Origin: CBDFLD01 sp965249005
GTDB taxonomy: Bacteria > Acidobacteriota > UBA6911
DNA: 64,000 nucleotides
NCBI GenBank assembly: GCA_965249005.1
Contig: CBDFLD010000016.1
Coordinates: 248,001 to 312,000, forward strand
Direction of reading: 5' to 3'
Shown here: positions 45,869-55,363 of the stretch, piece by piece
Position numbering within the stretch: the first letter of the stretch is position 1
Layout: the number at the start of each line of letters is the position of its first letter
Position numbers and translations under genes: made by a program
The notes under the pieces: generated by a model
Databases searched by the model: none
The model's input: the letters and a program-made list of their open reading frames with translations, nothing else
Told to the model about the DNA's origin: nothing

Positions 45869-45914
45869 TGGTGGGCGGTACAGGGCTCGAACCTGTGACC
45901 CTCGGCGTGTAAAC
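45869..45914 (-). tRNA. 3' fragment of tRNA-Val(UAC), probable attachment-site remnant
   Basis: Read on the minus strand, the sequence runs from the anticodon loop TTTACAC (anticodon TAC, plus-strand 45909-45911) through the right anticodon stem GCCGA and the variable loop. It continues into the T arm ACAGG-TTCGAGC-CCTGT, the 3' acceptor strand and an encoded CCA. Upstream of the loop the left anticodon stem, D arm and 5' acceptor strand are missing: the bases there (GAATCAGG) cannot pair with GCCGA. A tRNA gene cut at the anticodon loop is a usual result of tyrosine-recombinase integration. It is not a functional tRNA as it stands. Confidence 0.8.
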
Positions 45915-46131
45915 CTGATTCATGCCTTTTAGCCCATTCCTGCCTATTGTAGTAGCTCTTTGTTTATTAATGGGTTAGGCGTTCTCGACTTGATTCTGTT
46001 TGTGTCTGTTTTTGCCTGGTTCCGTCTGACTTGTTGATTTTTGTTGATGAACGGCCACCCAGGGTACCCCCCGACGTACCCCCCATACCTTTATATATGG
46101 GTCCTACCGCACACACACATCACGGACAGAT
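45915..46131. promoter_or_regulatory. Element end next to the tRNA fragment, with direct repeats
   Basis: No gene is seen. GTACCCCCC occurs at 46064-46072 and 46076-46084, twelve bases apart, and TTGTTGAT at 46031-46038 and 46041-46048. Short direct repeats a hundred or so bases from a tRNA junction resemble arm-type recombinase binding sites of integrated elements. No integrase gene lies between here and the first IS. Confidence 0.4.
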
Positions 46132-46136
46132 TTGGT

Positions 46137-47797
46137 CCCGGATTTCCAATTTGAATGAAATATATCAACCTTTCAGCCGCCTTCGGCATCCCTATTTATA
46201 AGCGTCGGAGAATGATAAGGACACATTGGAGGGCAACACCCGATGGGTGAAAAAGAACGAAAGGGGTTTCAACTCAGCTTTAACGGATTACTCAAAGTTG
46301 ATTTTCAGGGATCGCGAGTCACCTCCGAGGGTGGCCTGATTCTGGTCCGCGAGTTGGACGAACGGCTGGGGATGGGACGACTCATAGACGAGCATCTCAA
46401 CGACACGCGGCAAGGCTTGAACAAACAGTTCCCGCTCGTCGATCTGCTGCGGCAATCGGTCTATAGTCGCCTGGCAGGCTACGAAGACCTTAACGATGCC
46501 GCGCGGGTCTCAGTTGATCCGACCTTTCGCTTGATCGGCTCGAAGAAAAACTGGGATCGCGGTGCGGCGCTGACCTCGACGTTACACTGGTTCGAGACGG
46601 AGCTGCTGACGCGAGAAGAGAATCTGATCGGGCTGATGGCTCTGAACCGAGAGACACTCGCACAGGCCGAGGCTCTGGACAAGTCTGATCGCGTAGTGTT
46701 GGATATGGACTCAAGCGAGAGTCCGGTGCATGGTCAGCAGGAAGGCAGCGCCTACAATGGCCACTTCGAGTCCGTGTGTTACCATCCGCTGTTTCTGTTC
46801 AATAGTCACGGGGACTGTCTGGCGGCCAAGCTGCGGCCGGGTAACGTGCATAGCGCCGAGGACTGGGACGAGCTTCTGTTGCCGGAGATCGATTTTCAAC
46901 AGGAGCAAGGCAAAGAGATCGTCTTTCGAGCAGACGCCGCCTTCGCCAAGCCAGAGGTTTACGAGACCCTGGAAGAGCGCGGCGTTCAGTATGCCATACG
47001 CATCCCGTCCAACAAGAGCCTGGAGTGGGAGATTGCCGACATCCTGTTTCGTCCTCCAGGTCGGCCCAGCCGCAAGCCACTGGTGCGCTACAAGAGCTTC
47101 CGCTATCAGGCCGAAAGCTGGTCGAGGCCGCGACGGATCGTCGCCAAGGTCGAGCATCACCAGGGCGAGTTGTTCCCGCGGGTCGGGTTCATTGTCACGA
47201 ACATGAGCTTGCCGAGCCGCTCGGTGGTGAGGTTCTACAACAAGCGCGGCACGGCGGAGCAATGGATCAAAGAAGGCAAGCAGGCGACGCATTGGACGCG
47301 GCTGTCCTGCCATCGCTTCCGTGCGAATGAAGTGCGCCTGCAGTTGAGCGTGCTCGCCTACAACCTAGGCAACCTATGGCGGCGACTCGGGCTACCACCC
47401 CGGATCAAGAGCTGGTCTCTCACGAGCTTGCAGCACCGGTTGATGAAGACTGGCGGAAGGCTGGTCAAGCACGCGCGGTACTACTGGTTGCTCTTGGCCG
47501 AGGGGCATCTGGACCGTCGGTTGTTTGGTGAAATGCTCAGGCGGATCTGGGCCTTGCCGCTGCCAAGCGGTTAGCCGCCCGGCTTGCAAGTCCGGAATTG
47601 GAATGCCATGGAAGGAGTGTGGCGATGTGTCTGGAAAATCGCCCACGCAGGAGTGAGAAGGTCTACTACCACGGCGACAACGGGTCATTGGGATGCGTTG
47701 ACTGGATCCATGGTTGGTCTGAGGCCGGGATTTTCTTGCTCCCATGGTGGCTCGAGACTATTATGTTGGGAACCGAGATCCAAATTGGAAATTCCGG
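46137..47797 (+). mobile_element. IS1380-type element (type II), copy A, complete
   Basis: A 1661-bp element with a 5-bp target duplication TTGGT at 46132-46136 and 47798-47802. The terminal inverted repeats are CCCGGATTTCCAATTTG and, read inward from the right, CCGGAATTTCCAATTTG. The copy at 59688-61348 has the same length. Confidence 0.95.
46243..47574 (+). CDS. IS1380-family transposase (type II, copy A)
   Basis: A 443-residue DDE transposase. Likely catalytic residues are D154/D156 in VVLDMDSSESPVHG, D231 in FRADAAFAKPE and E339 in YNKRGTAEQWIKEGK, the classic IS1380 signature. GGAGG lies about 12 bases before the ATG. The protein appears identical to copy B. Only distantly related to the 501-residue type I transposase of this window. 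Confidence 0.95.
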   Translation: MGEKERKGFQLSFNGLLKVDFQGSRVTSEGGLILVRELDERLGMGRLIDEHLNDTRQGLNKQFPLVDLLRQSVYSRLAGYEDLNDAARVSVDPTFRLIGSKKNWDRGAALTSTLHWFETELLTREENLIGLMALNRETLAQAEALDKSDRVVLDMDSSESPVHGQQEGSAYNGHFESVCYHPLFLFNSHGDCLAAKLRPGNVHSAEDWDELLLPEIDFQQEQGKEIVFRADAAFAKPEVYETLEERGVQYAIRIPSNKSLEWEIADILFRPPGRPSRKPLVRYKSFRYQAESWSRPRRIVAKVEHHQGELFPRVGFIVTNMSLPSRSVVRFYNKRGTAEQWIKEGKQATHWTRLSCHRFRANEVRLQLSVLAYNLGNLWRRLGLPPRIKSWSLTSLQHRLMKTGGRLVKHARYYWLLLAEGHLDRRLFGEMLRRIWALPLPSG

Positions 47798-47802
47798 TTG
47801 GT

Positions 47803-47952
47803 TACTCAGGATGGTTGGCTCTCTTCTAGAGCGGCCGATATCTGCGCTCACAGGAATTTCAGGCAAAGACCGGACGCCTGAGGGTGTGATTACAAGACGC
47901 CCGGCCAGAGCGAGGAGTGATGTCTGGGGTATCCTCGCCCTTTCGAGAGGCC
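47803..47952. other. Short spacer between two IS elements
   Basis: About 150 bases of non-IS sequence trapped between the type II and type I IS1380-type elements. No gene is recognised. It should have been contiguous with 45915-46136 on the left and with 49817 onward on the right before the insertions. Confidence 0.5.
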
Positions 47953-47958
47953 CCTAGA

Positions 47959-49810
47959 CCCAAAATAAGCGAGGTATGAGCTCGCTCGGAAAATCGTTTG
48001 CCTTTTCCGAATATCTCGTGGATTTCAGCTCCTTGTGCGTAACAGGGAAAGCAAAGAGAAACACAAGAGACAAACCTTCCATTGGTTGTCTGGATCACTT
48101 GATCTTGTTTGTCTCTGTTATGCCCTTCCTTTCGCCCGCCACTCTTGCTCCGCCGGGGGTACGGGCTCACCCGCCGGCGAGGCGCCTTCAAGTAAACCTG
48201 AGTTGCCTGATATAGTCGAACGTCGCCAAAAAGGTTTCGAGATGCTTGCTATAGGCCAATATCCTGTAAACGAGGCGACGACCGGTTCTTACAATCTGAC
48301 AGGGTATTTGCACAAAGTTCACCAGGAAGCGTTTGAACTCCATCCTCAAGATATCACGACGTACTGTCGGCGCCTGCGTCACCAGGCCATACCAGGCCTT
48401 CAGATTCCACGCCAGCGATGCGATGACCATGTAGGCCCAGTTCGATACCAGACTGTCCGAAGGCATCCTCAAGGCGTTCACTCCACTCTTGAGCTGACCG
48501 ATGACGTTTTCCTGGTTGCAGCGATCGTTGGCAAAAAGGACCACTTCTCCCATCGTCATCTCCCGATCGTTGGTGATGTAGAAGAAGTACCGGACCTCAT
48601 CAAACAGCCGGTGCTCCCCCTTTTCGATCGTGAGGTTCTTCCGAACCACAACCATGCGATAGGTTTTCTTACAGTGTCCGGGACGATAGTCAAACTCGGC
48701 GACCTGCTCGCTCTGCAGGCGGATGTTCTTGAATTCTCTCTCCTTGATTACTTGTTCTTTGACGTTTTCCGGACGGCGCCGTTCTTCGCTCTTGACCTCA
48801 TAACGAGGAGGCCGCTCGAGCGGTTTCCATTGTCTCTCCGGCAGGGCATCGGCCATCCCGACCAGGTTCGGCTTGGCGTCATAACCAAAGACAAAACCAA
48901 CCCGCTCGTCCCAGCGATCGAAGTTTCTCGTCAGCGAGAAATCCGTGTCGCCCCGAAGCCAGACCTTCGTAAACACCGACGACACCAGATCGATTGCCCG
49001 GTCCATCCACTCGGCCGCTCCGTCGGAAGAGGGACGGTTGCCCGGCCGATTCATCAGATAGAGGACCTCATTCGTATTGGCCAAGGTCACGATCAACGGT
49101 GCGTAACCCCAGATCCCGTTGTAGGCAATGTCCATTCCTTCCTTGCATTCCCCCAAGGTTCCGGCGACGGTCCCGTCCACGTCGATGATGGCCTCCTTCC
49201 GGAAGGAAGCATCCTGCAACTTCCACACCTTGGTTCGGGTTTCATTGATGGTTTCCTGAAGTCCGAAGATCCAATCCTCATCGAAACGACGGAGGAAATC
49301 TCCAGCCGTCGTGGGATCCGGAATCCTCTCGGCTCCCAGTCCGTTCATGTAGGTCTCATCCTGGCGCAACCGCTCGATATCTTCGAGACAGGTTCCACCC
49401 GACAAGACGTTGTATGCGATGTTCAGTACATGATCGGATTCCCAGTAAGGAAAGTGGTACTTGAGCAAAACGATGTTTCTGTTGATATCTTTGTCCAATC
49501 CAAGCTTACACACGAGCTTGTGAATGGCTCCGATACCACCAGATCCGATGGCGCGCGTTCTCTCGGCGATCTCGTAGTAGGTGTTGGAGTCCTTGAACAT
49601 AGGATCGGACCGGTCCTCAAACTGATTTCTTTCCAACCGGCGTGTAAGATTTTGCTTGTCTCGGAGGAGGATTCTGTGGTTTCTTTTATTCACCTGGAAT
49701 GTGCTCCTTTCGGGATGTCTTGTAAGTATATCAAACGCATTTTATCCCGTAACGGCGCACGTTCCAGGGCTTTTCTTCCTCCTCATGCAAAAAATCACGC
49801 TGGACTAAGG
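47959..49810 (-). mobile_element. IS1380-type element (type I), copy 3, complete
   Basis: An 1852-bp copy with a 6-bp duplication CCTAGA at 47953-47958 and 49811-49816, the same sequence as at copy 2. The orientation of the IS relative to the CCTAGA target is opposite to that of copy 2. Confidence 0.96.
48188..49693 (-). CDS. IS1380-family transposase (type I, copy 3)
   Basis: A 501-residue intact transposase, apparently identical in sequence to that at 2627-4132, with D173, D251 and E395 and the same GTG start. The lack of divergence between copies 45 kb apart points to recent activity. Confidence 0.95.
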   Translation of the reverse strand: MNKRNHRILLRDKQNLTRRLERNQFEDRSDPMFKDSNTYYEIAERTRAIGSGGIGAIHKLVCKLGLDKDINRNIVLLKYHFPYWESDHVLNIAYNVLSGGTCLEDIERLRQDETYMNGLGAERIPDPTTAGDFLRRFDEDWIFGLQETINETRTKVWKLQDASFRKEAIIDVDGTVAGTLGECKEGMDIAYNGIWGYAPLIVTLANTNEVLYLMNRPGNRPSSDGAAEWMDRAIDLVSSVFTKVWLRGDTDFSLTRNFDRWDERVGFVFGYDAKPNLVGMADALPERQWKPLERPPRYEVKSEERRRPENVKEQVIKEREFKNIRLQSEQVAEFDYRPGHCKKTYRMVVVRKNLTIEKGEHRLFDEVRYFFYITNDREMTMGEVVLFANDRCNQENVIGQLKSGVNALRMPSDSLVSNWAYMVIASLAWNLKAWYGLVTQAPTVRRDILRMEFKRFLVNFVQIPCQIVRTGRRLVYRILAYSKHLETFLATFDYIRQLRFT

Positions 49811-49816
49811 CCTAGA

Positions 49817-50233
49817 ACCCCCTTTTACTTCACAGTCCCCACTGCTACGGGGATTCTGGGAGCCAAAATCGAATATCAAGGGTAAAGCTATGGGTATCCT
49901 ATTGGGGCGACGACTTTCTTTTGTACCTGTGCGGTGTCTGAGTAGTAACGCGACCTTGAGGTGTACGCGAATGGTTCCGTTGCTCAGATTCTGTTCCTGG
50001 CAAATGAGTCTGTCAATGCGAAATGTTGGCACCCCAAGAACGCTGGTTGAGGCATTCGGTGTTTCACCTAGATCCAGAGCCTTAAAAGTCCTCTCGAATC
50101 CCGTAAAATCAGGGATTTCTGTATCCTCAGTTTCTTCGCTCTGATACAATCCGACAATCCTCACAACAAAATCCAGACACATGTGGTGTCTATAACGCAC
50201 CGGGTTTCGCGATCTCTTCCCCGTTTTTTCGCC
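49817..50233. other. Region without a supported gene upstream of the ligase-like gene
   Basis: About 420 bases. A minus-strand frame covering most of it (49805-50383) has a plausible amino-acid mix but no recognisable motif, and it runs into the ligase-like gene. I do not annotate it. Promoter elements for 50234 may be present. Confidence 0.35.
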
Positions 50234-51311
50234 ATGGGCATAATTGAACAACTCAACACCCTCAAGGGCCGTCTGGCCTTCACCACCGTAAATTGGCTTA
50301 TGAATCGTCCAGCCATTTGGAAAACCTACCGGGAGTTTAAAACCACTGAGTTCGCATCGGAAGACGAGCTCAATAGCCTCCAACTGGCCCGACTGAAAGT
50401 CATCCTTGCCCGGGCGGGATCAGAAACGACGTTTTACAAGAGACGCTTCAAGGAAGCTGGATTCAACCCAGGGGATGTCAGGGATTTGGACGACATCAAA
50501 CAACTGCCCCCGCTAACCCGCGAAGACCTGGCCAACCATCGGGATGACATGGTCATTGACCGGTACCAGCCTTTTATCGCCGCGTCACTAGAATCAAAAT
50601 ACAGCAACCATAACCCCAATCCGATCGCCCGGTTCAGCCGCCAGAAGATGGTTTCCCACACCACCAGTGGATCTACCGGTACGCCGGTTAGATTTTATGC
50701 CGATGGCACCATCGAGTCCGCCAGCTGGGCCAGGGAAATCCTGGTCAAAGACCGGCATGGACTTGCTCAAGGCGTCCGGGAGGCAAGGTTCTTTTTGCCA
50801 GTAGCCGAACGTAAGCCCAGTGGAAAAAAATCTTTGTTCCGGAAAATGCTTTGGAACCACTTGGAACTTCCTGGAAGCGCATTCGACCCCAAGACATGCG
50901 AAAGCATCGTACAGCAGCTTAGAGCCTTCCGGGCACGAGTTTGGTGGATCAATGCCTCAACCGCAAGACTCCTAGCCGATTACGTCGAAGAAGTTGCCCA
51001 TGACTCGGAGGAAATAGCTCCGGACCTTATCCTCAGTATTGCAGAAACCTTAAGCCCCAATGACGATGAAGTCATAAAGAAGATCCTGGGGTGCCATATC
51101 ACCGATATCTATAGCACCCATGAACTGGGTCATATTGCCATCCGATGCCCGGAAGGCAACGTTCACATCCACCAGGAAACCCACCTTGTGGAATTCGAAG
51201 AAAATGACCCGGGTGTGGACGGTAGCGAAATCATGGTTACCCCGCTTCTGGAGACTCCTATACCCCTCATCCGTTATAAACCGGGCGACCTGGTGAGTCC
51301 CGGCACAACCC

Positions 51312-52616
51312 GGTGATGTAACTTTGCTTGTGTAAAAAGAAAGAGGGTGTAAGTTTGGTTTTTTTGCTGCGATGGCAAAAACCAACTCCAAGAAAGGAGC
51401 TTACACCCAATGGCGAAATTAACACCGATGACCGAACAATTCCAACATTTCCTTGATGAGGTAAAAGAAGACTTTTGGGGAGATGTGTATAGCAAGACAA
51501 AGCTGGCGTGGAAACGGTATTTCGAGACTGAATCACAGCGGCAGAGAGACCGTTATTGTGGCTTTGGATGGTATGAAAGAGGTGGGCAGAGAAAGAGAGA
51601 GTACCGCAATGGATACTATGAACGGGACTTTGTGACCCGCTTTGGAACGTTACGGTTGCGGATTGCCCGGAGCCGGAACAAGAATTTTCTCCCGAAGGGA
51701 TTACAACGGTTTCAACGACGAGCTGACGAGGTAACGTTGCTGATACGAGAGGCGTTTCTCAGAGGAATCAGCACACGGACGGTGGGACGGATTGTGGCGA
51801 TCATGACGGGAGAAGTTGTCAGTGCACAGACGGTATCGCAGCTGACACGAGAGCTAGATGAAGCAGTACAGCGATTTCACCGAGCTCGGTTGAGTGACGA
51901 ATGGAAGACACTGTTTCTGGACGGAGTGAGTCTGAGGGCAAGACGTCCGAGTGGGCGGAAACGGGTGCAGATGCTGGTGGCCTACGGGGTGAGAGCGGAT
52001 GGTAGCCGGCAGCTTTTGGCATTTATGCGCAGCAGTGGAGAGAGTCAAGCTGCCTGGGAAGGACTCTTAGGAGATCTGTACCGGCGTGGTATAGAGGGAG
52101 ATAACCTCGAGCTGATTGTGACCGACGGCTGTGCAGGTCTGGCAGCGGCCATTGAAACGATCTATCCGAGAGCTCAGCACCAACGCTGCTGGGTACATAA
52201 GATGCGAAACATCGTCAATTCAGTCCGAAAGTGCGATCGAGACCAGATCAAGCAGGATGCACGGGCCATCTACCAGGCCGATAGCCGTCGGGATGCACTG
52301 ACAGCTTTCAGGAGGCTGAAGCGTTGCTGGCACAAGGATTATCCGAAGATGGTGAATCGATTGGAGAAGGATCTCCCTGAGTTACTGGCCTTTTACAGCT
52401 TCCCACGGCCTCTGTGGAAGAAGCTACGAACCACCAACGTCATCGAACGCTGCTTCGTTGAGGTTCGACGGAGAACGCGTCCGATGGTTTGCTTTGTTAA
52501 TGTCCAGAGTGTCGACAGAATCATTTACTCGATCTTCCATCGATTCAATCTCGATTGGAAGGAACAACGACCAACTCGTACCCTCGACCTTTTTACACAA
52601 GCAGCTTGACATGACC
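51312..52616 (+). mobile_element. IS256-type element (type 2), copy B, complete
   Basis: A 1305-bp element with a perfect 9-bp target duplication GCACAACCC at 51303-51311 and 52617-52625. The ends are the same as those of the copy at 31904-33210. Confidence 0.96.
51410..52609 (+). CDS. IS256-family transposase (type 2), intact
   Basis: A 399-residue DDE transposase with D171 in LFLDGVSL, D239 in LIVTDGCAG and E346 in TTNVIERCFVEVRRR. Strong AAGGAG precedes the ATG. It differs from the type 1 transposase throughout, so the two are separate IS256-family elements. It is the functional counterpart of the frameshifted copy at 32003-33203 and could supply transposase to it in trans. Confidence 0.94.
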   Translation: MAKLTPMTEQFQHFLDEVKEDFWGDVYSKTKLAWKRYFETESQRQRDRYCGFGWYERGGQRKREYRNGYYERDFVTRFGTLRLRIARSRNKNFLPKGLQRFQRRADEVTLLIREAFLRGISTRTVGRIVAIMTGEVVSAQTVSQLTRELDEAVQRFHRARLSDEWKTLFLDGVSLRARRPSGRKRVQMLVAYGVRADGSRQLLAFMRSSGESQAAWEGLLGDLYRRGIEGDNLELIVTDGCAGLAAAIETIYPRAQHQRCWVHKMRNIVNSVRKCDRDQIKQDARAIYQADSRRDALTAFRRLKRCWHKDYPKMVNRLEKDLPELLAFYSFPRPLWKKLRTTNVIERCFVEVRRRTRPMVCFVNVQSVDRIIYSIFHRFNLDWKEQRPTRTLDLFTQAA

Positions 52617-52659
52617 GCACAACCCCTTGCCCTTGCGGACGCAAACACGAGGTGCAACA

Positions 52660-54252
52660 ATGAGCGCAGGCCCAGATCCCGTTGTCGCCACCGATCGCGT
52701 GCTCGGCCGGGGTCGAAGTGGGATCGTGGTTCGATGTCGCGACGATCGGGGAAGGGACGTCGCGCGCAAGGTGTTCGTCGGCGACACGGCGAGCAAGATC
52801 GTTCACTATCTGGCCTACGGCGCTCCCAGCGCTTATGGATGGAACGAGGATGCCGTTCGCTGCGCGGTCCTGCGCCGGAGGATCCTCGTCGACCTGGTCG
52901 AGTACTGGTTCGGATCGAAACTGAGCGTCGCCACGGCCCACGACATCGGTTGGAGCGCCGACGCGCTGTGCTTCCGGATGGACACCGAGTTCGTCGCGGG
53001 GCGTCCCGCCGCGTTGCACCACCCTTTCTCCGAGTCCGACGACGAGGAGTGGCGGGACCTGCGCTCCCACGTGATGCTGCCGCTCTAGGCCCGGCTCGCC
53101 GAGGCGGGGCTGGACGGCCTCGTGTGGCAGGCCGGCCGGGGCAATCCCGTGGCTGCCAACAACTTCCTGCTCGTGCCGAGCCGCGGTGCGGAGCTGGAGT
53201 GGGTCTGGATCGATCTCGAGTCCGGCGTACCGGCGTTGGCCCCGATCAATCCTCTCGATCTGCTCTTGTTCTACCTGCCGAAATCGTGGCACCACGGCCG
53301 CGCACTGTTCGACGACGTGGATATCGAGAAGCTCCGCCGCTACACGCGTGACCATCGCGAGAACCTCGAGGCCGCGATCGGCGGGGGACGCAGGGCCGCG
53401 CTGGAAGAGCGCATCGGGCAGCTCGAAGCGCACCAGACCGCATGGCGATCGTTGCCGAGGGTGCTGCGAAGTATCACCCATCGGCTCGGGCGAGGACGGA
53501 TCACGCCGGAGCAGGCCGACTGGTACCGCGAGCGGCCGCTGCGCTGGTACACGCGGGAGCTTCGGCAGGGGCTATCGGCGGGAGCGCGGCGTTTGGTCGG
53601 CCTGGTGCAGCGTGCGGCTCGGGCAATCGTGCAGTTCGACTACGTTGGAACCCTGCGCGCGGTGTGGGGTTACATAACCTCCCAGCGCTACCGGTCACGG
53701 TTGGCGCACGACTACGTCTCCCGGCGCATCGATCGCTGGGCGCGTCGTGGCCAACTCTCGGCCGAGGAGGCGCGGTTCCTGAGAGACGCGCTTCGCCACG
53801 AGGCCGTCGGTTCCTACATCACGGACTTCGGGATTCACGTCGCGATCAAGCCCCCGATCAAGCTCTTGCAGTGGGGAGTCTTCCCGATGCTTTTCGCCTC
53901 GGGACTGATCGGGCCGGTGGTCCTGGCAGCGGTGATCACGTTCGGGGGGATGACGGGCCGCACGCTCTACACGCTCGGCCGGATGATCATGGCCGAGCTC
54001 CGGCGCGAGCGACTGCCGTGGATCGCCCTGGCGGCAGGGCTCTTGCCCGTCGTCGGCAACGTGGCGTACCCGGTACAGATCGTTTTTCTGGGCACCGAGC
54101 GCGAGGGCAAGCTGGCCGGCTTCATCCTCTACGACTCGATGACCGCCGTGGGTGAGCTACTGCCGATTTGGGGTGGCCGGGATACGGCCACGGAGCACCG
54201 GTGGAACCACTTCGGAGATTTCATCGTGCGCGACCGGTATCCGCTCGAATAG
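52660..54252 (+). pseudogene. Kinase-like membrane protein split by an in-frame amber codon
   Basis: One continuous frame of 530 codons apart from TAG at 53086-53088 (codon 143). The reading across it, HVMLPL-x-ARLAEAGLDGLVWQAG, suggests a mutated CAG (Gln). The N-terminus has a glycine-rich loop DRVLGRGRSGIVVRCRD and VARKVF, then QAGRGNPVAANNFLL and WIDLES, which fit a protein-kinase-like fold. The C-terminal 200 residues contain two or three hydrophobic helices (LLPVVGNVAYPVQIVFLG). Base composition is visibly more GC-rich than the ligase-like gene before it, suggesting a separate origin. A GTG at 53122 could restart the second half. Substrate unknown. Confidence 0.7.
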
Positions 54253-54312
54253 CTTCATGGCCCTCGGCGGCAGCAGCGGCTACGTGCTGGCCCGTCGCGG
54301 TCGCGCCGCGAG

Positions 54313-54471
54313 CTAGGGAATTGCGGGGCCGTCGGCCGTGACCTTGACCGCGGCGACTTGCCGGTGGTCGCGGACGAAGATACGACCGGCGGCAAACGTC
54401 GGCCCCGTGTAGCTGTCCTCCATGGCGGTCTCGAGGCGCGCCACCTCGCGGATCCCGTCGGACGGCTTTGT
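54313..54471 (-). pseudogene. C-terminal fragment of a PQQ-type beta-propeller protein
   Basis: The minus-strand frame ends REVARLETAMEDSYTGPTFA followed by AGRIFVRDHRQVAAVKV. This is the usual last blade of secreted PQQ-binding-like propellers (PT-x-GGRLYVRD). Only about 50 residues survive; the upstream sequence at about 54472 changes to AT-richer DNA with no continuation, so a junction lies there. Composition is GC-rich like the kinase-like gene, suggesting both came together. Confidence 0.5.
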
Positions 54472-54709
54472 CAAGTTAAGCGAGATCAAGCGATTGCAAG
54501 ACAGAAAGATCCCCAGATTGCCTCTTCTCAGTAAGCACAAGTCGCCTCTCTCCAGTCGGCGAAAGCTCTGTCTCGCAGGAGTCGATGATGAACGGCCTTA
54601 AGATGATGACGACCGACTCGGAACAGGTTCTGAATGGGACCGCCCAGTATAAGGCTTCGAAGGTCTTTCCTCCCTGGTTATAATGTGCTCACTGATGATA
54701 GGAGCAAGA
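54472..54709. other. Junction and upstream region of the phage-like gene block
   Basis: No gene recognised. Composition changes here from the GC-rich kinase/propeller block to the lower-GC block of phage- or plasmid-like genes. AGGAGCAAG immediately precedes the ATG at 54710. Confidence 0.4.
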
Positions 54710-55288
54710 ATGAAGAAAAATCACGAGATTTGGGAGAAAATGGAGGGCGAGTCAGCCAAAGCGTACTACGCCTTCACAGTCTATCGTGACCAGGATCCTC
54801 TTTCCCGTTCAATCCGTGAGGTTGGACGCAAGTTGGACAGATCTAGGCAGCTTCTCGGGGTATGGTCGACGAAGTGGCGCTGGGTTGAGCGGGTTGCGGC
54901 ATATGACGCCTTCCTGGACGCAATCCAGAGCGAGGAGGCCGAAGCGGAACGGCGGGAGATGGGAAGGCGCCAGGCGAGAGATGGGAAAATGCTCCAGGAA
55001 ATCGGAATTTCGGCACTTCGTCACGTGATGGGACCTGACGGCCAGGTGGCGAAGGGCCAAATAAGCGACACCCTGGCAGCGAAATTGGTCGAAATTGGGG
55101 TCAAGATCGAGCGCCTTGCCAGAGGAGAATCCACAGAAAATAGCGAGCAAAAGAACCTATTGGTAATCAGGATACCTGAGGTAATCGAAGACGTGGACGA
55201 ATGGAAACGAACTTATAAACCCAGTGCAAATCACCAGCGCTTGGTCCCCGCAACCGAGACAGGAAGCGCTGATAAGTTGTCCGATTGA
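54710..55288 (+). CDS. Phage terminase small-subunit-like protein
   Basis: A 192-residue protein. The block RSIREVGRKLDRSRQLLGVW followed by STKWRWVERVAAYDAFLD matches a pattern I associate with phage and mobile-element proteins of the small-terminase kind, where a helix-turn-helix region is followed by WSxxW-WxxRAxAYD. ATG 54710 with AGGAG is preferred over the in-frame start at 54683. The charged central helix (QSEEAEAERREMGRRQARD) looks coiled coil. No large terminase is in the window, so the packaging role is unproven. Confidence 0.6.
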   Translation: MKKNHEIWEKMEGESAKAYYAFTVYRDQDPLSRSIREVGRKLDRSRQLLGVWSTKWRWVERVAAYDAFLDAIQSEEAEAERREMGRRQARDGKMLQEIGISALRHVMGPDGQVAKGQISDTLAAKLVEIGVKIERLARGESTENSEQKNLLVIRIPEVIEDVDEWKRTYKPSANHQRLVPATETGSADKLSD

Positions 55289-55363
55289 GGATGCCTTTTT
55301 TCGGCGAGGCCAAGAAGGGGAGGAAAAAACCGGACGCCTTCTACGGGTAGATGATCACATCCT

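Larger units (their letters stand above)
50234..52663 (+). pseudogene. PaaK/CapK-like acyl-adenylate ligase, interrupted by an IS
   Basis: The first part (50234-51311) encodes a phenylacetate-CoA-ligase-like adenylating enzyme. It has the P-loop-like SHTTSGSTGTPVRFYADG, then WWINASTARLLADYV, and TDIYSTHELGHIAI at the position of the YG-x-E motif. The IS ends it with TR. Deleting the IS and one GCACAACCC repeat restores SPGTTPCPCGRKHEVQQ and TGA at 52661-52663; CPCGR is conserved in this family. That gives 371 residues, short of the usual 430 or so, so the C-terminal lid is missing even in the restored gene. The TGA overlaps the ATG of the kinase-like gene. Confidence 0.82.

Noticed and set aside
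45663..45923. Minus-strand 86-codon frame over the tRNA region
   Set aside because: Its RVTGSSPVPPT stretch is the usual artefact of translating a tRNA T arm; the segment is a tRNA 3' fragment.
49805..50383. Minus-strand 192-codon frame upstream of the ligase-like gene
   Set aside because: It overlaps the start of the ligase-like gene and runs through the IS junction; no motif or binding site supports it.
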